64,000 nt of DNA. It comes from Nisaea sediminum. Its GTDB lineage: Bacteria > Pseudomonadota > Alphaproteobacteria > Thalassobaculales > Thalassobaculaceae. Below the pieces are notes generated by a model. The model did not search any database and had not been told where the DNA came from. It saw only the letters and a program-made list of their open reading frames with translations. Location: assembly GCF_014904705.1 (NCBI RefSeq), contig NZ_JACZCQ010000003.1:558001-622000 (forward strand). Reading direction: 5' to 3'. A program made the translations under genes and the position numbers. Positions 40,894-49,905 of the stretch are shown one piece after another. The number at the start of each line of letters is the position of its first letter. The first letter of the stretch is position 1.

Positions 40894-43215
40894 TTACTGC
40901 TTGGCGCGCGGGCGCCCGGAGATGGACTGAATATCCTCTATATTGAGCGCCGCGGCCGGACGGATATTGGGCGGCGGCGCAACGGATATCGGTCCCCGGG
41001 ACGGCTTGACCGTCTCGGCCGGAGCCTGAGGCTCCGGCGTCGAATTGTTTGCGGGTTTCGGAGCCGGCCGGACCGGAATGGCGTGCGGCGGCGGATGCAT
41101 GCGCACCGTCTCCACCAGTTTCGGCGGTCGCACCATCGGACCGGCGCCTTCATCTCCGTGCGCCGGAGCGGGCCCCTGGGCCGGGCCCCGGCGGGCGAGG
41201 ATTTCCATCGCCTGGGCAGATCCCTGACCCAGCTTCGGACGTACGCCATGCCCGGTTCCGGGCTGCAGCGTCGGCGGCATACCTTCGTTCGACCGGGCCC
41301 GGCGCGCAGACGGCATGCCGGATGGCATGCTCGGCGGTGGGGGAAGATTTGCGGCCGGCACGCCCGGAATCCCCTTGCGGGAAGGGCTTGGCCCGACCCT
41401 TTGCTCGACGGGCTCAGCCCGTTCCGGTGGCGTCATGCGACGGCGGTCGGCCCCAGGCCGGCCGCCTTGCGGCTCGGCTTCGTCCGGTTTCCCGGACGGC
41501 CTGGCCTGCGGCGGCGGCATCGATGTCGGCCCCATCCCCGCACTGGCCAGCACCTCGTCGCGTGAACCGTATTTGTTGATCATGCCCTCCTGCAGCACGA
41601 GCAGCTTGTCCATGTTGGCAAGCGCCTGCACCCGGTGGGTGATCATGATGATGGTCGCCCCGCGTTCCTTGAGCTCGTTCAGCGCCTTCACCAGCGCTTC
41701 GTCGCCCTTGGAATCCAGGTTCGAGTTCGGCTCGTCCAGAACCACCAGCGACGGCTCGCCATAAAGCGCCCGTGCCAAGGCGACCCGTTGACGCTGACCG
41801 CCGGAGAGCAATGCTCCGGAATTGCCGATATCCGTATCGTAACCGTTCGGGAGCTGCAGGATCAGGTCGTGCAGGCCAGCCAGCTTGGCGGCCGCGATCA
41901 CCTGCTCGGGATCCGGTTCGGCATCCAGCCGCGCGATATTCTCGGCAATGGTTCCGCTGAACAACTCGATGTCCTGCGGCATATATCCGATGTGCTTGCC
42001 GAGGCTCTCGGTGCTCCAGTTGTAGATATCGGCACCGTCGAGGCGTACATGCCCGACATGCGGTTTCTCGACCCCGACGATCAGACGCGCCAGGGTCGAC
42101 TTTCCGGCCGCCGACGGTCCGACGACGCCAAGCGCTTCGCCCGGTTTCACCTCGAGACTGATGCGCTGAAGGATCGGTCGCGGTGCCCCGCGCGGCTGAT
42201 ATCCGACGCCCTCGAGCACCAGATGGCCCTTCGGCGCGGGCAGCTCCATCCGCCGCATGCCGGACTGGGCATTGACCAGCGCCGTTTCGATGGTGCGATA
42301 GGCAGAGAGCGCCTCGACCAGATGGCGCGCCTGCCCGATCGCCATTTCGACCGGCTGCAGCGCCCGGCCGAGGATCAGCGAACAGGCGATCATCATGCCC
42401 GGTGTCATGTCGACTTCCGGGTTGATGATCTGCAACACGGCCACCGTCATGATCACCATCTGCAGGAGCATGCGGGCGGATTTCGAGATGGCGGCAAGGA
42501 TCGCGGCCCGGTCGCTCGCCCGCCCCTGCAGGCTGAGGACCTGCTCGTTCTCGCGGTGCCAGCGCCCCATGATGTTGCGCCGCATGCCCATGCTCTCGAC
42601 GACAGCGGCATTGCGAACAGCGGATTCGGCGGCAGAGTAGGCCTTGGAGGAAAATTCCTGCGCCGCGTTCAGCGCCGGTCGCGTCATCCGGTCGTTGATA
42701 ACCCCGAGCGTGAACATGACGATCGCACCGATCGCCGCGGCAAGTCCCATGGCCGGGTTGATCCAGAGAATCAGCGCGAGAAAGACCGGGACCCACGGCA
42801 CGTCCAGCATGGTCAGCATGCCGGGCCCGGTAAGAAACATGCGCAAGGTACTCAGCGATCGAAGCGGATTGCTGTTCGGCTGGCTGCCGCGGTCAAGCGC
42901 GTCGGTTATGATGGAAGAAAGCAGGAGCGGACCAATGCGACGGTCGATCCAGCCGCTGATGCGAACGAAGGCATAGGCCCGGATGGTGTCGAGCGTGGCC
43001 TGGATCGCAAGCGCGAAACCGGCAATCCCGAGCAGCAGGAACAGCGTCGCTTCGCTGCGGCTTGCCAGCACCCGGTCGAAAACCTGGAACATGAAGACCG
43101 GCAAGGTCAGCATCAGCAGATTGACGGCAAAGCTGAACACGCCGGCGGAGAACAGCGCCGTGTAGCAGGCTCGCATCAACCGGTTGACGGTTACGGGCTG
43201 ATCCGCCCCTGCCAT
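40894..43215 (-). CDS. Type I secretion ABC exporter (PrtD/HlyB-like) with a long Pro-rich tail
   Basis: 773 residues from the ATG at 43215, which follows GAGGTGA; the frame opens at 43263 without a better start. Residues ~10-310 hold six membrane helices of the PrtD type. The ATPase (~325-550) has Walker A GPSAAGKST, signature LSGGQRQRVALARAL, Walker B LVVLDEPNSNLD and the ITHR switch. There is no N-terminal C39 peptidase domain, so substrates keep their C-terminal signal. Residues ~555-773 form a low-complexity Pro/Arg/Gly-rich tail (MPPPQARPSGKPDEAEPQ and similar), whereas PrtD relatives end near 580. It probably exports the RTX protein encoded at 28201 (inference). Confidence 0.9.
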   Translation of the reverse strand: MAGADQPVTVNRLMRACYTALFSAGVFSFAVNLLMLTLPVFMFQVFDRVLASRSEATLFLLLGIAGFALAIQATLDTIRAYAFVRISGWIDRRIGPLLLSSIITDALDRGSQPNSNPLRSLSTLRMFLTGPGMLTMLDVPWVPVFLALILWINPAMGLAAAIGAIVMFTLGVINDRMTRPALNAAQEFSSKAYSAAESAVRNAAVVESMGMRRNIMGRWHRENEQVLSLQGRASDRAAILAAISKSARMLLQMVIMTVAVLQIINPEVDMTPGMMIACSLILGRALQPVEMAIGQARHLVEALSAYRTIETALVNAQSGMRRMELPAPKGHLVLEGVGYQPRGAPRPILQRISLEVKPGEALGVVGPSAAGKSTLARLIVGVEKPHVGHVRLDGADIYNWSTESLGKHIGYMPQDIELFSGTIAENIARLDAEPDPEQVIAAAKLAGLHDLILQLPNGYDTDIGNSGALLSGGQRQRVALARALYGEPSLVVLDEPNSNLDSKGDEALVKALNELKERGATIIMITHRVQALANMDKLLVLQEGMINKYGSRDEVLASAGMGPTSMPPPQARPSGKPDEAEPQGGRPGADRRRMTPPERAEPVEQRVGPSPSRKGIPGVPAANLPPPPSMPSGMPSARRARSNEGMPPTLQPGTGHGVRPKLGQGSAQAMEILARRGPAQGPAPAHGDEGAGPMVRPPKLVETVRMHPPPHAIPVRPAPKPANNSTPEPQAPAETVKPSRGPISVAPPPNIRPAAALNIEDIQSISGRPRAKQ

Positions 43216-43349
43216 GAAATCACCTCGGTACGACCATCCGGACACAACCGCGCGAATTTTCACGCGGCTTTTGGCTCAAAGACAATCAATACCATACATG
43301 ATTCGCCGAAGCGAAACATGAAGTCTCTGGTCTTGGTTATTGATTTTTA

Positions 43350-43376
43350 GTCGAAAAGGCCGGGTGATCGGGCCTT
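43350..43376 (-). terminator. Probable terminator after the small gene at 43376-43666
   Basis: On the minus strand AAGGCC and GGCCTT pair over 6 bp with a 9-base loop, followed by TTTTCG and later TAAAAATC. It begins at the stop codon of the small gene. Confidence 0.5.
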
Positions 43377-43666
43377 CAATCCTCGGTGAATTTCGCCAAG
43401 TCGATATCGCCGTGACGGAACGGGACCCAGTACTTGGTCTCCGGATTGAACTGCAGCCCGTAGATGTTGGTGCAGAAAATCTTAGTCGGCGGAGTCTGGC
43501 CCTCGCCTTCGGTGCGGGCGACATCGACCAGATCGGCCGGCTTGAAATAGGTTTCCCATGCCGCCGAGACGTCGGAGCGCTCTTGCTCGGAGAGATCGTT
43601 CACCTGCATGGCGAGATCCCAAGTCTGCTCAAGATCATTCCAAAGGTCGTCGAGATACTTGCCCAT
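43376..43666 (-). CDS. Hypothetical small soluble protein
   Basis: 96 residues from the ATG at 43666; a GTG at 43681 would add five residues. I do not recognise a family. The sequence is acidic and Trp/Tyr-rich, with an N-terminal helical part (GKYLDDLWNDLEQTWDLAMQ), a central AAWETYFKPADLV and a C-terminal FNPETKYWVPFRHGDIDLAKFTED. There is no signal peptide or membrane segment. It is upstream of the type I secretion genes on the same strand but separated from them by 160 bases and a probable terminator. Confidence 0.55.
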   Translation of the reverse strand: MGKYLDDLWNDLEQTWDLAMQVNDLSEQERSDVSAAWETYFKPADLVDVARTEGEGQTPPTKIFCTNIYGLQFNPETKYWVPFRHGDIDLAKFTED

Positions 43667-43827
43667 CGATCCAAAATCCACAGTGTCATGTGCGGTTTGT
43701 CTTCATCGCCTTATATCGGATCGGTTTCGGCAGGTGAAGGTGTAAATTACAGCTTGGCGGAGCGCCGGACCTTGGAATATCAAAGCGCTTCATGTGATGT
43801 CGCACCTTTCAAGGTGCAGGAGTCGGT

Positions 43828-44646
43828 GTGCTTTTCAAGCTGTTCGAGAACCTGTTTTCCCACCCGGACACGACCAGTCCGCTGCTGATCGGAGCCACCG
43901 GCGGCTCCGGGACCCGGGCCCTGCACGGCGCCCTCAAAGAAGCAGGCTTCTTCGTCGGAGAGCGGCTGAACCATGCCGGCGACGCGATGGATTTCGAACC
44001 GTTCCTCGATGCCAACATCAATCCGGTCCTGCGCGAAACCCGGTCTCTCGACTACAGTCTCGATGACCTGAGCGACGGTGTGCGCTCAGCGGCGATCAGA
44101 GATTTTCGCGCCGCTCTCAAGCAGTACACGCGCGAACTGCCGCGGAATGCGTCGAACTGGGGTTGGAAGAATCCTCGCAGCATGTACGTTCTGCCGATCG
44201 TAGCAGACGCCTGCCCAGGCATGCGTTTCCTGCATCTTGTCCGGGACGGCCGCGACATGGCACTGAGCGACAATCAGAACCAGCCGAACAAGCATTACGA
44301 CGCCCTCTTCGGTGAAACCTATAGCGGCGAGAGCCCCGAAAACGCGATCCGCCTCTGGGCGACCGCCAACATGCAGGTCGCGGACTGGGGCGAGCGCATT
44401 CTCGGGAAGCGCTACGCGCGAATTCGGTTCGAAGATCTCTGCGCGGCACCGCGCGCAACCCTGATGGAAGCTCTCATCGCCAGCGGTTTGGAGGGGGACC
44501 TTGCCGGCCAGGTCGGATCGGCCGCCGAAGCGGTGATCCGGATACCGGAGTCCGTCGGCCGCTGGAATCGGCTTCCCGATCGAGAGAAGGGCAGCCTCAG
44601 CGAAATCGGCTCCAAAGCGCTGACACGCTTCGGCTACGCGACGTGA
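43828..44646 (+). CDS. Sulfotransferase-family protein
   Basis: 272 residues from a GTG with AGGAG 6 bases upstream. LLIGATGGSGTRALHGAL (residues ~19-36) is the PAPS 5'-phosphosulfate loop and FLHLVRDGRDMALSDN (~135-150) is the 3'-phosphate region of sulfotransferases; ARIRFEDLCAAPRATL follows. No signal peptide. Enzymes of this type sulfate surface carbohydrates or small acceptors, though in some relatives sulfation has not been shown. The next gene begins with a second, different sulfotransferase domain. Confidence 0.78.
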   Translation: MLFKLFENLFSHPDTTSPLLIGATGGSGTRALHGALKEAGFFVGERLNHAGDAMDFEPFLDANINPVLRETRSLDYSLDDLSDGVRSAAIRDFRAALKQYTRELPRNASNWGWKNPRSMYVLPIVADACPGMRFLHLVRDGRDMALSDNQNQPNKHYDALFGETYSGESPENAIRLWATANMQVADWGERILGKRYARIRFEDLCAAPRATLMEALIASGLEGDLAGQVGSAAEAVIRIPESVGRWNRLPDREKGSLSEIGSKALTRFGYAT

Positions 44647-44698
44647 AGGCGCCGGTTAGCTCACCCGTGCCGGCCAATATCGCGGAACCGCGAGCTTT

Positions 44699-47600
44699 AT
44701 GATATCCAAGCGACCGATTACGCGAACAGGCGACACAGAACACGCAGCGAGTCCCCGATTCATGGCAGCGAAGTCCCCGTCCAAGAAAAAGAAGACCTCG
44801 ACCGCGGTCGTCATCCTCGGCATGCACCGCAGCGGGACGTCAGCGCTGACCCGGGTCTGCAACATTCTCGGTGTCGAGCTGAGCGACAACCTGCTGCCGC
44901 CGGTCGAAGGCAATAACGAAACCGGCTTCTGGGAACATCTCGACACCGTCGTCACCGACGAGCAGCTGCTGACCGACTTTGAGATGTTCTGGGACGATCC
45001 GCGAGCGCTGCCAGCCGGCTGGACCGGAACGGAAGCGGCGGAGAAGGCCCGAAGGACGATCCTCGAATTCCTCGAGAAGGATTTTGCCGGCGCGAAGCTC
45101 TGGGGCATCAAGGACCCCCGGATGTGCCGCCTGATGCCGCTCTGGGAGCCCGTGCTGGAAGAGTTCGGCGCGGAGCCGGTTTATGTGATCATGCAGCGCA
45201 ATCCGCTCGAGGTCGCGCGCTCCCTGCACCAGCGCGACGGACTCTCGACCGGCCGTGGCCTCGTGCTCTGGCTGCGCCACGTGATCGAATCAGAGCGCGC
45301 CACCCGAGGCAAACGCCGCACCTTCCTCAGCTACGACCGGCTGATGGCGGACTGGCAGGGCACGATCGAAGGCATGGCGAAAAGCCTCGACCTTCCGCTC
45401 GACAAAGTCACCGGCGAGTCGCGCGCCGAAATCGAAGGTTTCATCCGTCCCGGCCTCAGGCACTTCGCCCTGCACGACAGGGAGCTTTACGGCTCGGCCA
45501 CACTCTCGCGCTGGGCGGGCCGTGTCTTCGCCGCCTGTCGCGCACTGGAGTGCGATCCGGACGATGCCGCCGCTCTCGCCGCCATCGATCTGGTCGCCGC
45601 GGAACTGGAGCTCGCCGGGGCCTATTTCGACGACATCGTCGGCGAGGCCGCCCCGCGCGAGAAGAAACAGCGCGAGGAGATCGTCGATCTGCACCGCAAG
45701 GTCGCGGAACGTCAGAACTGGGCGACGGAACAGATCAGCCGGGTGGCGGAACGGGATGCCCGGCTTCAGGAACGCGACCGGATGATCCACTCGCTGATGG
45801 TCCAGCGCGAGGACCTGCATGCGAACTACAAGCAGGCGCAGCACGATCTCAATATCGAGAATGCGCGCATCCACCGCGAATTGCGCTTCATCACCGGAAC
45901 CTGGTCCTGGAAACTCACCCGGCCGCTCAGGGTGATGAACCGGCTCTTCCTGCGCACCCTCGGCGCCATGCGGGTACTCAAGCACGACATGCATGTCGCT
46001 TCGGCGATCCATGCCGAGGCCCTCGGCGGCGACGTCTTCCGTTCGACCGAGCCGAACCCGCAGCTGATTCTCGGCTCGCCCTGGCGCTTCCTGCCGGAAG
46101 GCTGGGTCGAGGTTTCCTACGAGATCGAGGCCAAGCGCGGGGCCTCGCCCTTCCTCTTCGCCGATGTCGGTTACGGGTTCGAGGAAGCTTACCGGTTCCG
46201 CCTGCCGCCGACCCGCGGCGGTACGGGCAAGGCCATCGTCCGGTTGCCGAAAGGGATCTTCCAGCTCCGTTTCGATCCGGTGCATTTCGTCGGCACCTTC
46301 GAGATCAAGCATATCCGGATTCGCGAGGTCAGCCGCATTCTGCTGACCCTGCGTACGCTCTGGAGCCGCATCCGCGAGGTGATCGAGCACAGGGACGCGC
46401 GCAAGCGGGTCGGCAAACGGATTTACGATCTGGTGGTGAAGCGGGACGTCAAAGGCTTCTTCGAGGGCGTCGCACGGCTCGGCCCGGACCCGGTCAGCAG
46501 CTATACCCGCTGGTTCGAGCTCTATGGCACGCTAACGGACGACGACCGGACCGCGATCCGGAAACATATCGAGACGATGAAGAAGAAGCCGCGCTTCTCG
46601 ATCGTCATGCCGACCTACAACACGCCCGTGCAGTTCCTGCGCAAGGCCATCGAGTCGGTACAGAACCAGCTTTATCCCGAGTGGGAACTCTGCATCGCCG
46701 ACGATGCATCCACCTCTCAGGAGACGAAGGATCTGCTTCGCCGCTACGCGAACGAGGACGACCGCATCAAGGTCACCTTCCGGGAGAAGAACGGCCACAT
46801 CTCGGCGGCCTCGAACAGCGCGCTGGAACTCGCGACCGGCGACTATATCGCCCTGCTCGATCACGACGACGAGCTGACGCCGCACGCGCTCTACATGATG
46901 GCGGTCGAGGTCCGGGATCATCCGGATGCGGACATCATCTATTCGGACGAGGACAAAGTCGACGAGAACGGCGACCACTATGCGCCCTATTTCAAGCCGG
47001 ACTGGGCGCCGGACATGTTCCTCGGCCAGAACCTGATCAATCATCTTGGAGTCTACCGCCGCAAGCTGGTCGAGAAGGTCGGAGGCTTCCGCCTCGGCTA
47101 CGAGGGCAGCCAGGATTACGATCTCGCGCTCCGCGTGATCGAGCAAACCAGGCCGGAGAACATCCGGCACATTCCTCACATCCTCTATCACTGGCGCGCG
47201 GCCGAGGGCTCGACCGCGCTCGCCGAGGAGGAGAAGGACTATACCGGCAGCGCCGCGATCCGGGCGATCCAGGACCATCTCGACCGCTCGAAGATCAAGG
47301 CCAAGGTGGTGCAGGGCCGAGACATCTACAGCCAGCGGGTCATTTACGAGCTGCCGAAGAAACCGCCGCTGGTCAGCCTGATCATCCCGACCCGGAACCG
47401 GGCCGACATCCTGAAAGGCGCCGTCGACGGCATCCGCGAGAAGAACGACTACCCGAACTGGGAAATCATCGTCGTCGACAATGGGAGCGACGAGGAAGAG
47501 ACCCTCGAATATCTCGCCGAGCTGGAAAAGGACGACCGGGTCCGGATCCATCGGGACGACGGGCCGTTCAACTATTCCCGTCTCAACAACGATGCCGCCC

Positions 47601-48247
47601 GCCTCGCCAAGGGCGAGATCATCGGTCTGATCAACAACGACGTCGCGCCGATCAATGAAGACTGGCTTTCCGAGATGGTCCGCCAGGTGACGCAGCCCGG
47701 TGTCGGCGCGGTCGGGGCGAAGCTCTATTACGAGAACGACACCCTGCAGCATGGCGGCGTGATCGTCGGGCTCGGCGGCGTGGCCGGTCATTTCGACAAG
47801 CGCCTGCCGCGCGACAGCCGCGGCTATTTCGGCCGCGCCATGCTGGTGCAGAACTTCTCCGCCGTCACCGCCGCCTGCCTTCTGGCGCCGAAGGAGGTGT
47901 TCGAGGAGGTCGGCGGGCTCGACGAGCAGAACCTCGCGGTCGCCTTCAACGATGTCGATTTCTGCCTGAAGATCCGCGAGGCCGGCTATCGCATCATCTG
48001 GACGCCCTATGCCGAACTCTATCACTACGAGTCGATCAGCCGGGGCGAGGATACCGATCCGGACAAGCGGGCCCGCTTCAACGCGGAATCCGAATATATG
48101 CAGAAACGCTGGGCCAAGGTCTGCGAGCACGACCCCTATTACAGCCCGAACCTGACGCTCGATTTCGAACAGCCCTCGCCCGCAGACCCGCCGCGCGCGC
48201 TCCGGCCGTGGAACGACTATTTCGAGCAGGAAGACGCGGCGGACTAG
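44699..48247 (+). CDS. Sulfotransferase-coiled coil-double GT2 glycosyltransferase fusion
   Basis: 1182 residues from the ATG at 44699; an ATG at 44762 is also possible, and neither has a strong ribosome site. Residues ~36-300 are a sulfotransferase-like P-loop domain (VVILGMHRSGTSALTRV, then WGIKDPRMCRL, VYVIMQRNPLEVARSL). Residues ~320-390 are coiled coil. Residues ~440-560 look like a beta-sandwich. Residues ~630-880 are a GT2 domain (SIVMPTYNTPVQFL, LLDHDDELTPHA, IIYSDEDK). Residues ~890-1160 are a second GT2 domain (SLIIPTRNRADILKG, GLINNDVAPINEDWL, NDVDFCLKIREAGY). This is a polymer- or O-antigen-type synthase joined to a possible sulfating domain. No frameshift is evident. Confidence 0.87.
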   Translation: MISKRPITRTGDTEHAASPRFMAAKSPSKKKKTSTAVVILGMHRSGTSALTRVCNILGVELSDNLLPPVEGNNETGFWEHLDTVVTDEQLLTDFEMFWDDPRALPAGWTGTEAAEKARRTILEFLEKDFAGAKLWGIKDPRMCRLMPLWEPVLEEFGAEPVYVIMQRNPLEVARSLHQRDGLSTGRGLVLWLRHVIESERATRGKRRTFLSYDRLMADWQGTIEGMAKSLDLPLDKVTGESRAEIEGFIRPGLRHFALHDRELYGSATLSRWAGRVFAACRALECDPDDAAALAAIDLVAAELELAGAYFDDIVGEAAPREKKQREEIVDLHRKVAERQNWATEQISRVAERDARLQERDRMIHSLMVQREDLHANYKQAQHDLNIENARIHRELRFITGTWSWKLTRPLRVMNRLFLRTLGAMRVLKHDMHVASAIHAEALGGDVFRSTEPNPQLILGSPWRFLPEGWVEVSYEIEAKRGASPFLFADVGYGFEEAYRFRLPPTRGGTGKAIVRLPKGIFQLRFDPVHFVGTFEIKHIRIREVSRILLTLRTLWSRIREVIEHRDARKRVGKRIYDLVVKRDVKGFFEGVARLGPDPVSSYTRWFELYGTLTDDDRTAIRKHIETMKKKPRFSIVMPTYNTPVQFLRKAIESVQNQLYPEWELCIADDASTSQETKDLLRRYANEDDRIKVTFREKNGHISAASNSALELATGDYIALLDHDDELTPHALYMMAVEVRDHPDADIIYSDEDKVDENGDHYAPYFKPDWAPDMFLGQNLINHLGVYRRKLVEKVGGFRLGYEGSQDYDLALRVIEQTRPENIRHIPHILYHWRAAEGSTALAEEEKDYTGSAAIRAIQDHLDRSKIKAKVVQGRDIYSQRVIYELPKKPPLVSLIIPTRNRADILKGAVDGIREKNDYPNWEIIVVDNGSDEEETLEYLAELEKDDRVRIHRDDGPFNYSRLNNDAARLAKGEIIGLINNDVAPINEDWLSEMVRQVTQPGVGAVGAKLYYENDTLQHGGVIVGLGGVAGHFDKRLPRDSRGYFGRAMLVQNFSAVTAACLLAPKEVFEEVGGLDEQNLAVAFNDVDFCLKIREAGYRIIWTPYAELYHYESISRGEDTDPDKRARFNAESEYMQKRWAKVCEHDPYYSPNLTLDFEQPSPADPPRALRPWNDYFEQEDAAD

Positions 48248-48252
48248 AGGTC

Positions 48253-48912
48253 CTAGCGGCCCTCGCGGAGCTGCTTGACGAAATCGGTGAGGCCGAGCTG
48301 GCGGTCGCGCTTCAGACGCTCGGCCGTCAGGATCGCACGCACCTTCTCCACGCTCTCGTCGAGATCGTGGTTCACGATGATGTAGTCGTATTCGCGGTAG
48401 TGGCTGATCTCTTCTGCCGCCTTGGACATGCGCTGGGCGACAACCTCGGCGGAATCCTGGTTCCGACCCAGCAGGCGGCGCTCCAGCTCGTGGATAGAGG
48501 GCGGAAGGATGAAGACACTGACCAGGTCGTCGCGCGCCGCGTCGGCAATCTGCTGCGTGCCCTGCCAGTCGATATCGAACAGCACGTCCCCACCGCCGCC
48601 GAGCACCTTCTCGACGCGGTCCCGCGGCGTGCCGTAATAGTAATTGTTGCCGAGGACCTTGGCATATTCGAGGAATTCGCCCCGGTTGATCCGGAGCTGG
48701 AATTCGGTCTGGTCGATGAAATAGTAGTCCGTGCCGTCCACTTCCCCCGGCCGGCGCGGACGGGTTGTCGCCGAGACGGAGATCGTCAAATCGTCCTCGA
48801 GTTTCAGCAGCTCCCGGCAGATCGAGGATTTGCCGGCGCCGGATGGAGAGGACAGCACCAGCATCAGACCGCGGCGGCGCAGCTCGGTATCGTTTTCGGT
48901 AGCGTAGCTCAT
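48253..48912 (-). CDS. gmk: Guanylate kinase
   Basis: 219 residues. P-loop SSPSGAGKSS (residues ~20-30), SVSATTRPRRPGEVDGTDYYF for GMP binding, EFLEYAKVLGNNYYYGTPR, and FDIDWQGTQQI. It phosphorylates GMP to GDP. The start overlaps the yicC stop by 4 bases, the classic yicC-gmk pair. Confidence 0.96.
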   Translation of the reverse strand: MSYATENDTELRRRGLMLVLSSPSGAGKSSICRELLKLEDDLTISVSATTRPRRPGEVDGTDYYFIDQTEFQLRINRGEFLEYAKVLGNNYYYGTPRDRVEKVLGGGGDVLFDIDWQGTQQIADAARDDLVSVFILPPSIHELERRLLGRNQDSAEVVAQRMSKAAEEISHYREYDYIIVNHDLDESVEKVRAILTAERLKRDRQLGLTDFVKQLREGR

Positions 48913-49823
48913 TCGACGTTCTGAACCTGCTCGCGGAACTGCTCGACAGTGGATTTCAGTTCGAGCCCGATATTGGTCAGCGCCAGCGAGGCCGCCTTGG
49001 AGCAGATCGTGTTGCTCTCCCGGTTCAGCTCCTGGCAGATGAAGTCCAGTTTGCGGCCGATCACCCCGCCGGCCTTGATGAGGTCTCGGCAGGCATCGAT
49101 ATGGGCGTCCAGCCGGTCGACCTCCTCGCGGATATCGGCCTTGGTCGCGAGCAGGGCCAGTTCCTGACCGAGGCGTTCCTCGGAGACCGGCGGAGACTGT
49201 TCGAGCAGCTCGGCGATCTGCTGCTTCATCCGCTCGCGCTGCTGGCCGGGCTGGAGGTCGGCGGTCTCTTTGGCCGACGCGGAGAGCCCCGAGAGGGTCT
49301 TCAGATGGGCCGTGAGCATGTCGGCGAGCCGCCCGCCCTCTTCCGCGCGCATCGCCGTCAGGGCGGACAGAGTCTCCTCGAGCCCCTTCAGAAGAGCCGC
49401 GAGCAGGGCTTCCTTCTGCTCCGCATCCTGCGCCGGGTCTTCGTCCGTCTCCAGAATGCCGCGCACGGAGAGCAGGCTGTCGAGGCGCGGCGGAGACGGG
49501 TAGATCTTGCCTTCGGCTTCCAGCGCCGCCTGCAGTTCGAGGATCTGTTCGATCAGCTCACGGTTCACGTTGAGCGCCTTGACCGCGCTCCGGCGCGCGA
49601 CCGACAGCGATACCGAGAGGGATCCGCGCCCGAGCTTCGCCCCGATCAGCTTTCGGGCCGGGATTTCGAGCGCATCGTAGCCGCCCGGCATGCGGAAGCG
49701 GATATCGAGGCTCTTGCCGTTGACCGACTTGACCTCCCAGCTCCACTGCCATTCTCCGGCGCCGTCGCCAGCGTCATGGGTTCCCTCGACACGGGCGTAA
49801 CCCGTCATGCTGTTGATCGTCAC
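48909..49823 (-). CDS. yicC: YicC family endoribonuclease
   Basis: 304 residues from a GTG at 49823, which gives the canonical TINSMTGYARVEG opening; another GTG at 49832 adds three residues. The N-terminal YicC domain (WEVKSVNGKSLDIRFRMP) and the C-terminal DUF1732 domain (KADIREEVDRLDAHID, IGRKLDFICQELNRESNTICSKA) are both complete. YicC proteins cut RNA and are linked to small-RNA turnover. It is coupled to gmk. Confidence 0.92.
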   Translation of the reverse strand: MTINSMTGYARVEGTHDAGDGAGEWQWSWEVKSVNGKSLDIRFRMPGGYDALEIPARKLIGAKLGRGSLSVSLSVARRSAVKALNVNRELIEQILELQAALEAEGKIYPSPPRLDSLLSVRGILETDEDPAQDAEQKEALLAALLKGLEETLSALTAMRAEEGGRLADMLTAHLKTLSGLSASAKETADLQPGQQRERMKQQIAELLEQSPPVSEERLGQELALLATKADIREEVDRLDAHIDACRDLIKAGGVIGRKLDFICQELNRESNTICSKAASLALTNIGLELKSTVEQFREQVQNVE

Positions 49824-49905
49824 CGATACCACCAGATCTTTGCTATAGAAGTCGCGGGCGCACTATATCCGTGCCCGGTTACGGCAACAAGACGCGGAGG
49901 CCGCG

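Noticed and set aside
46532-48130. A 532-codon minus-strand frame within the GT2 fusion
   Set aside because: The opposite strand carries two GT2 domains with intact motifs; this frame shows none.
44699-48247. Artificial fusion of two genes by a frameshift
   Set aside because: The frame is continuous with even codon use through the coiled coil and linker, so a real fusion is more likely.
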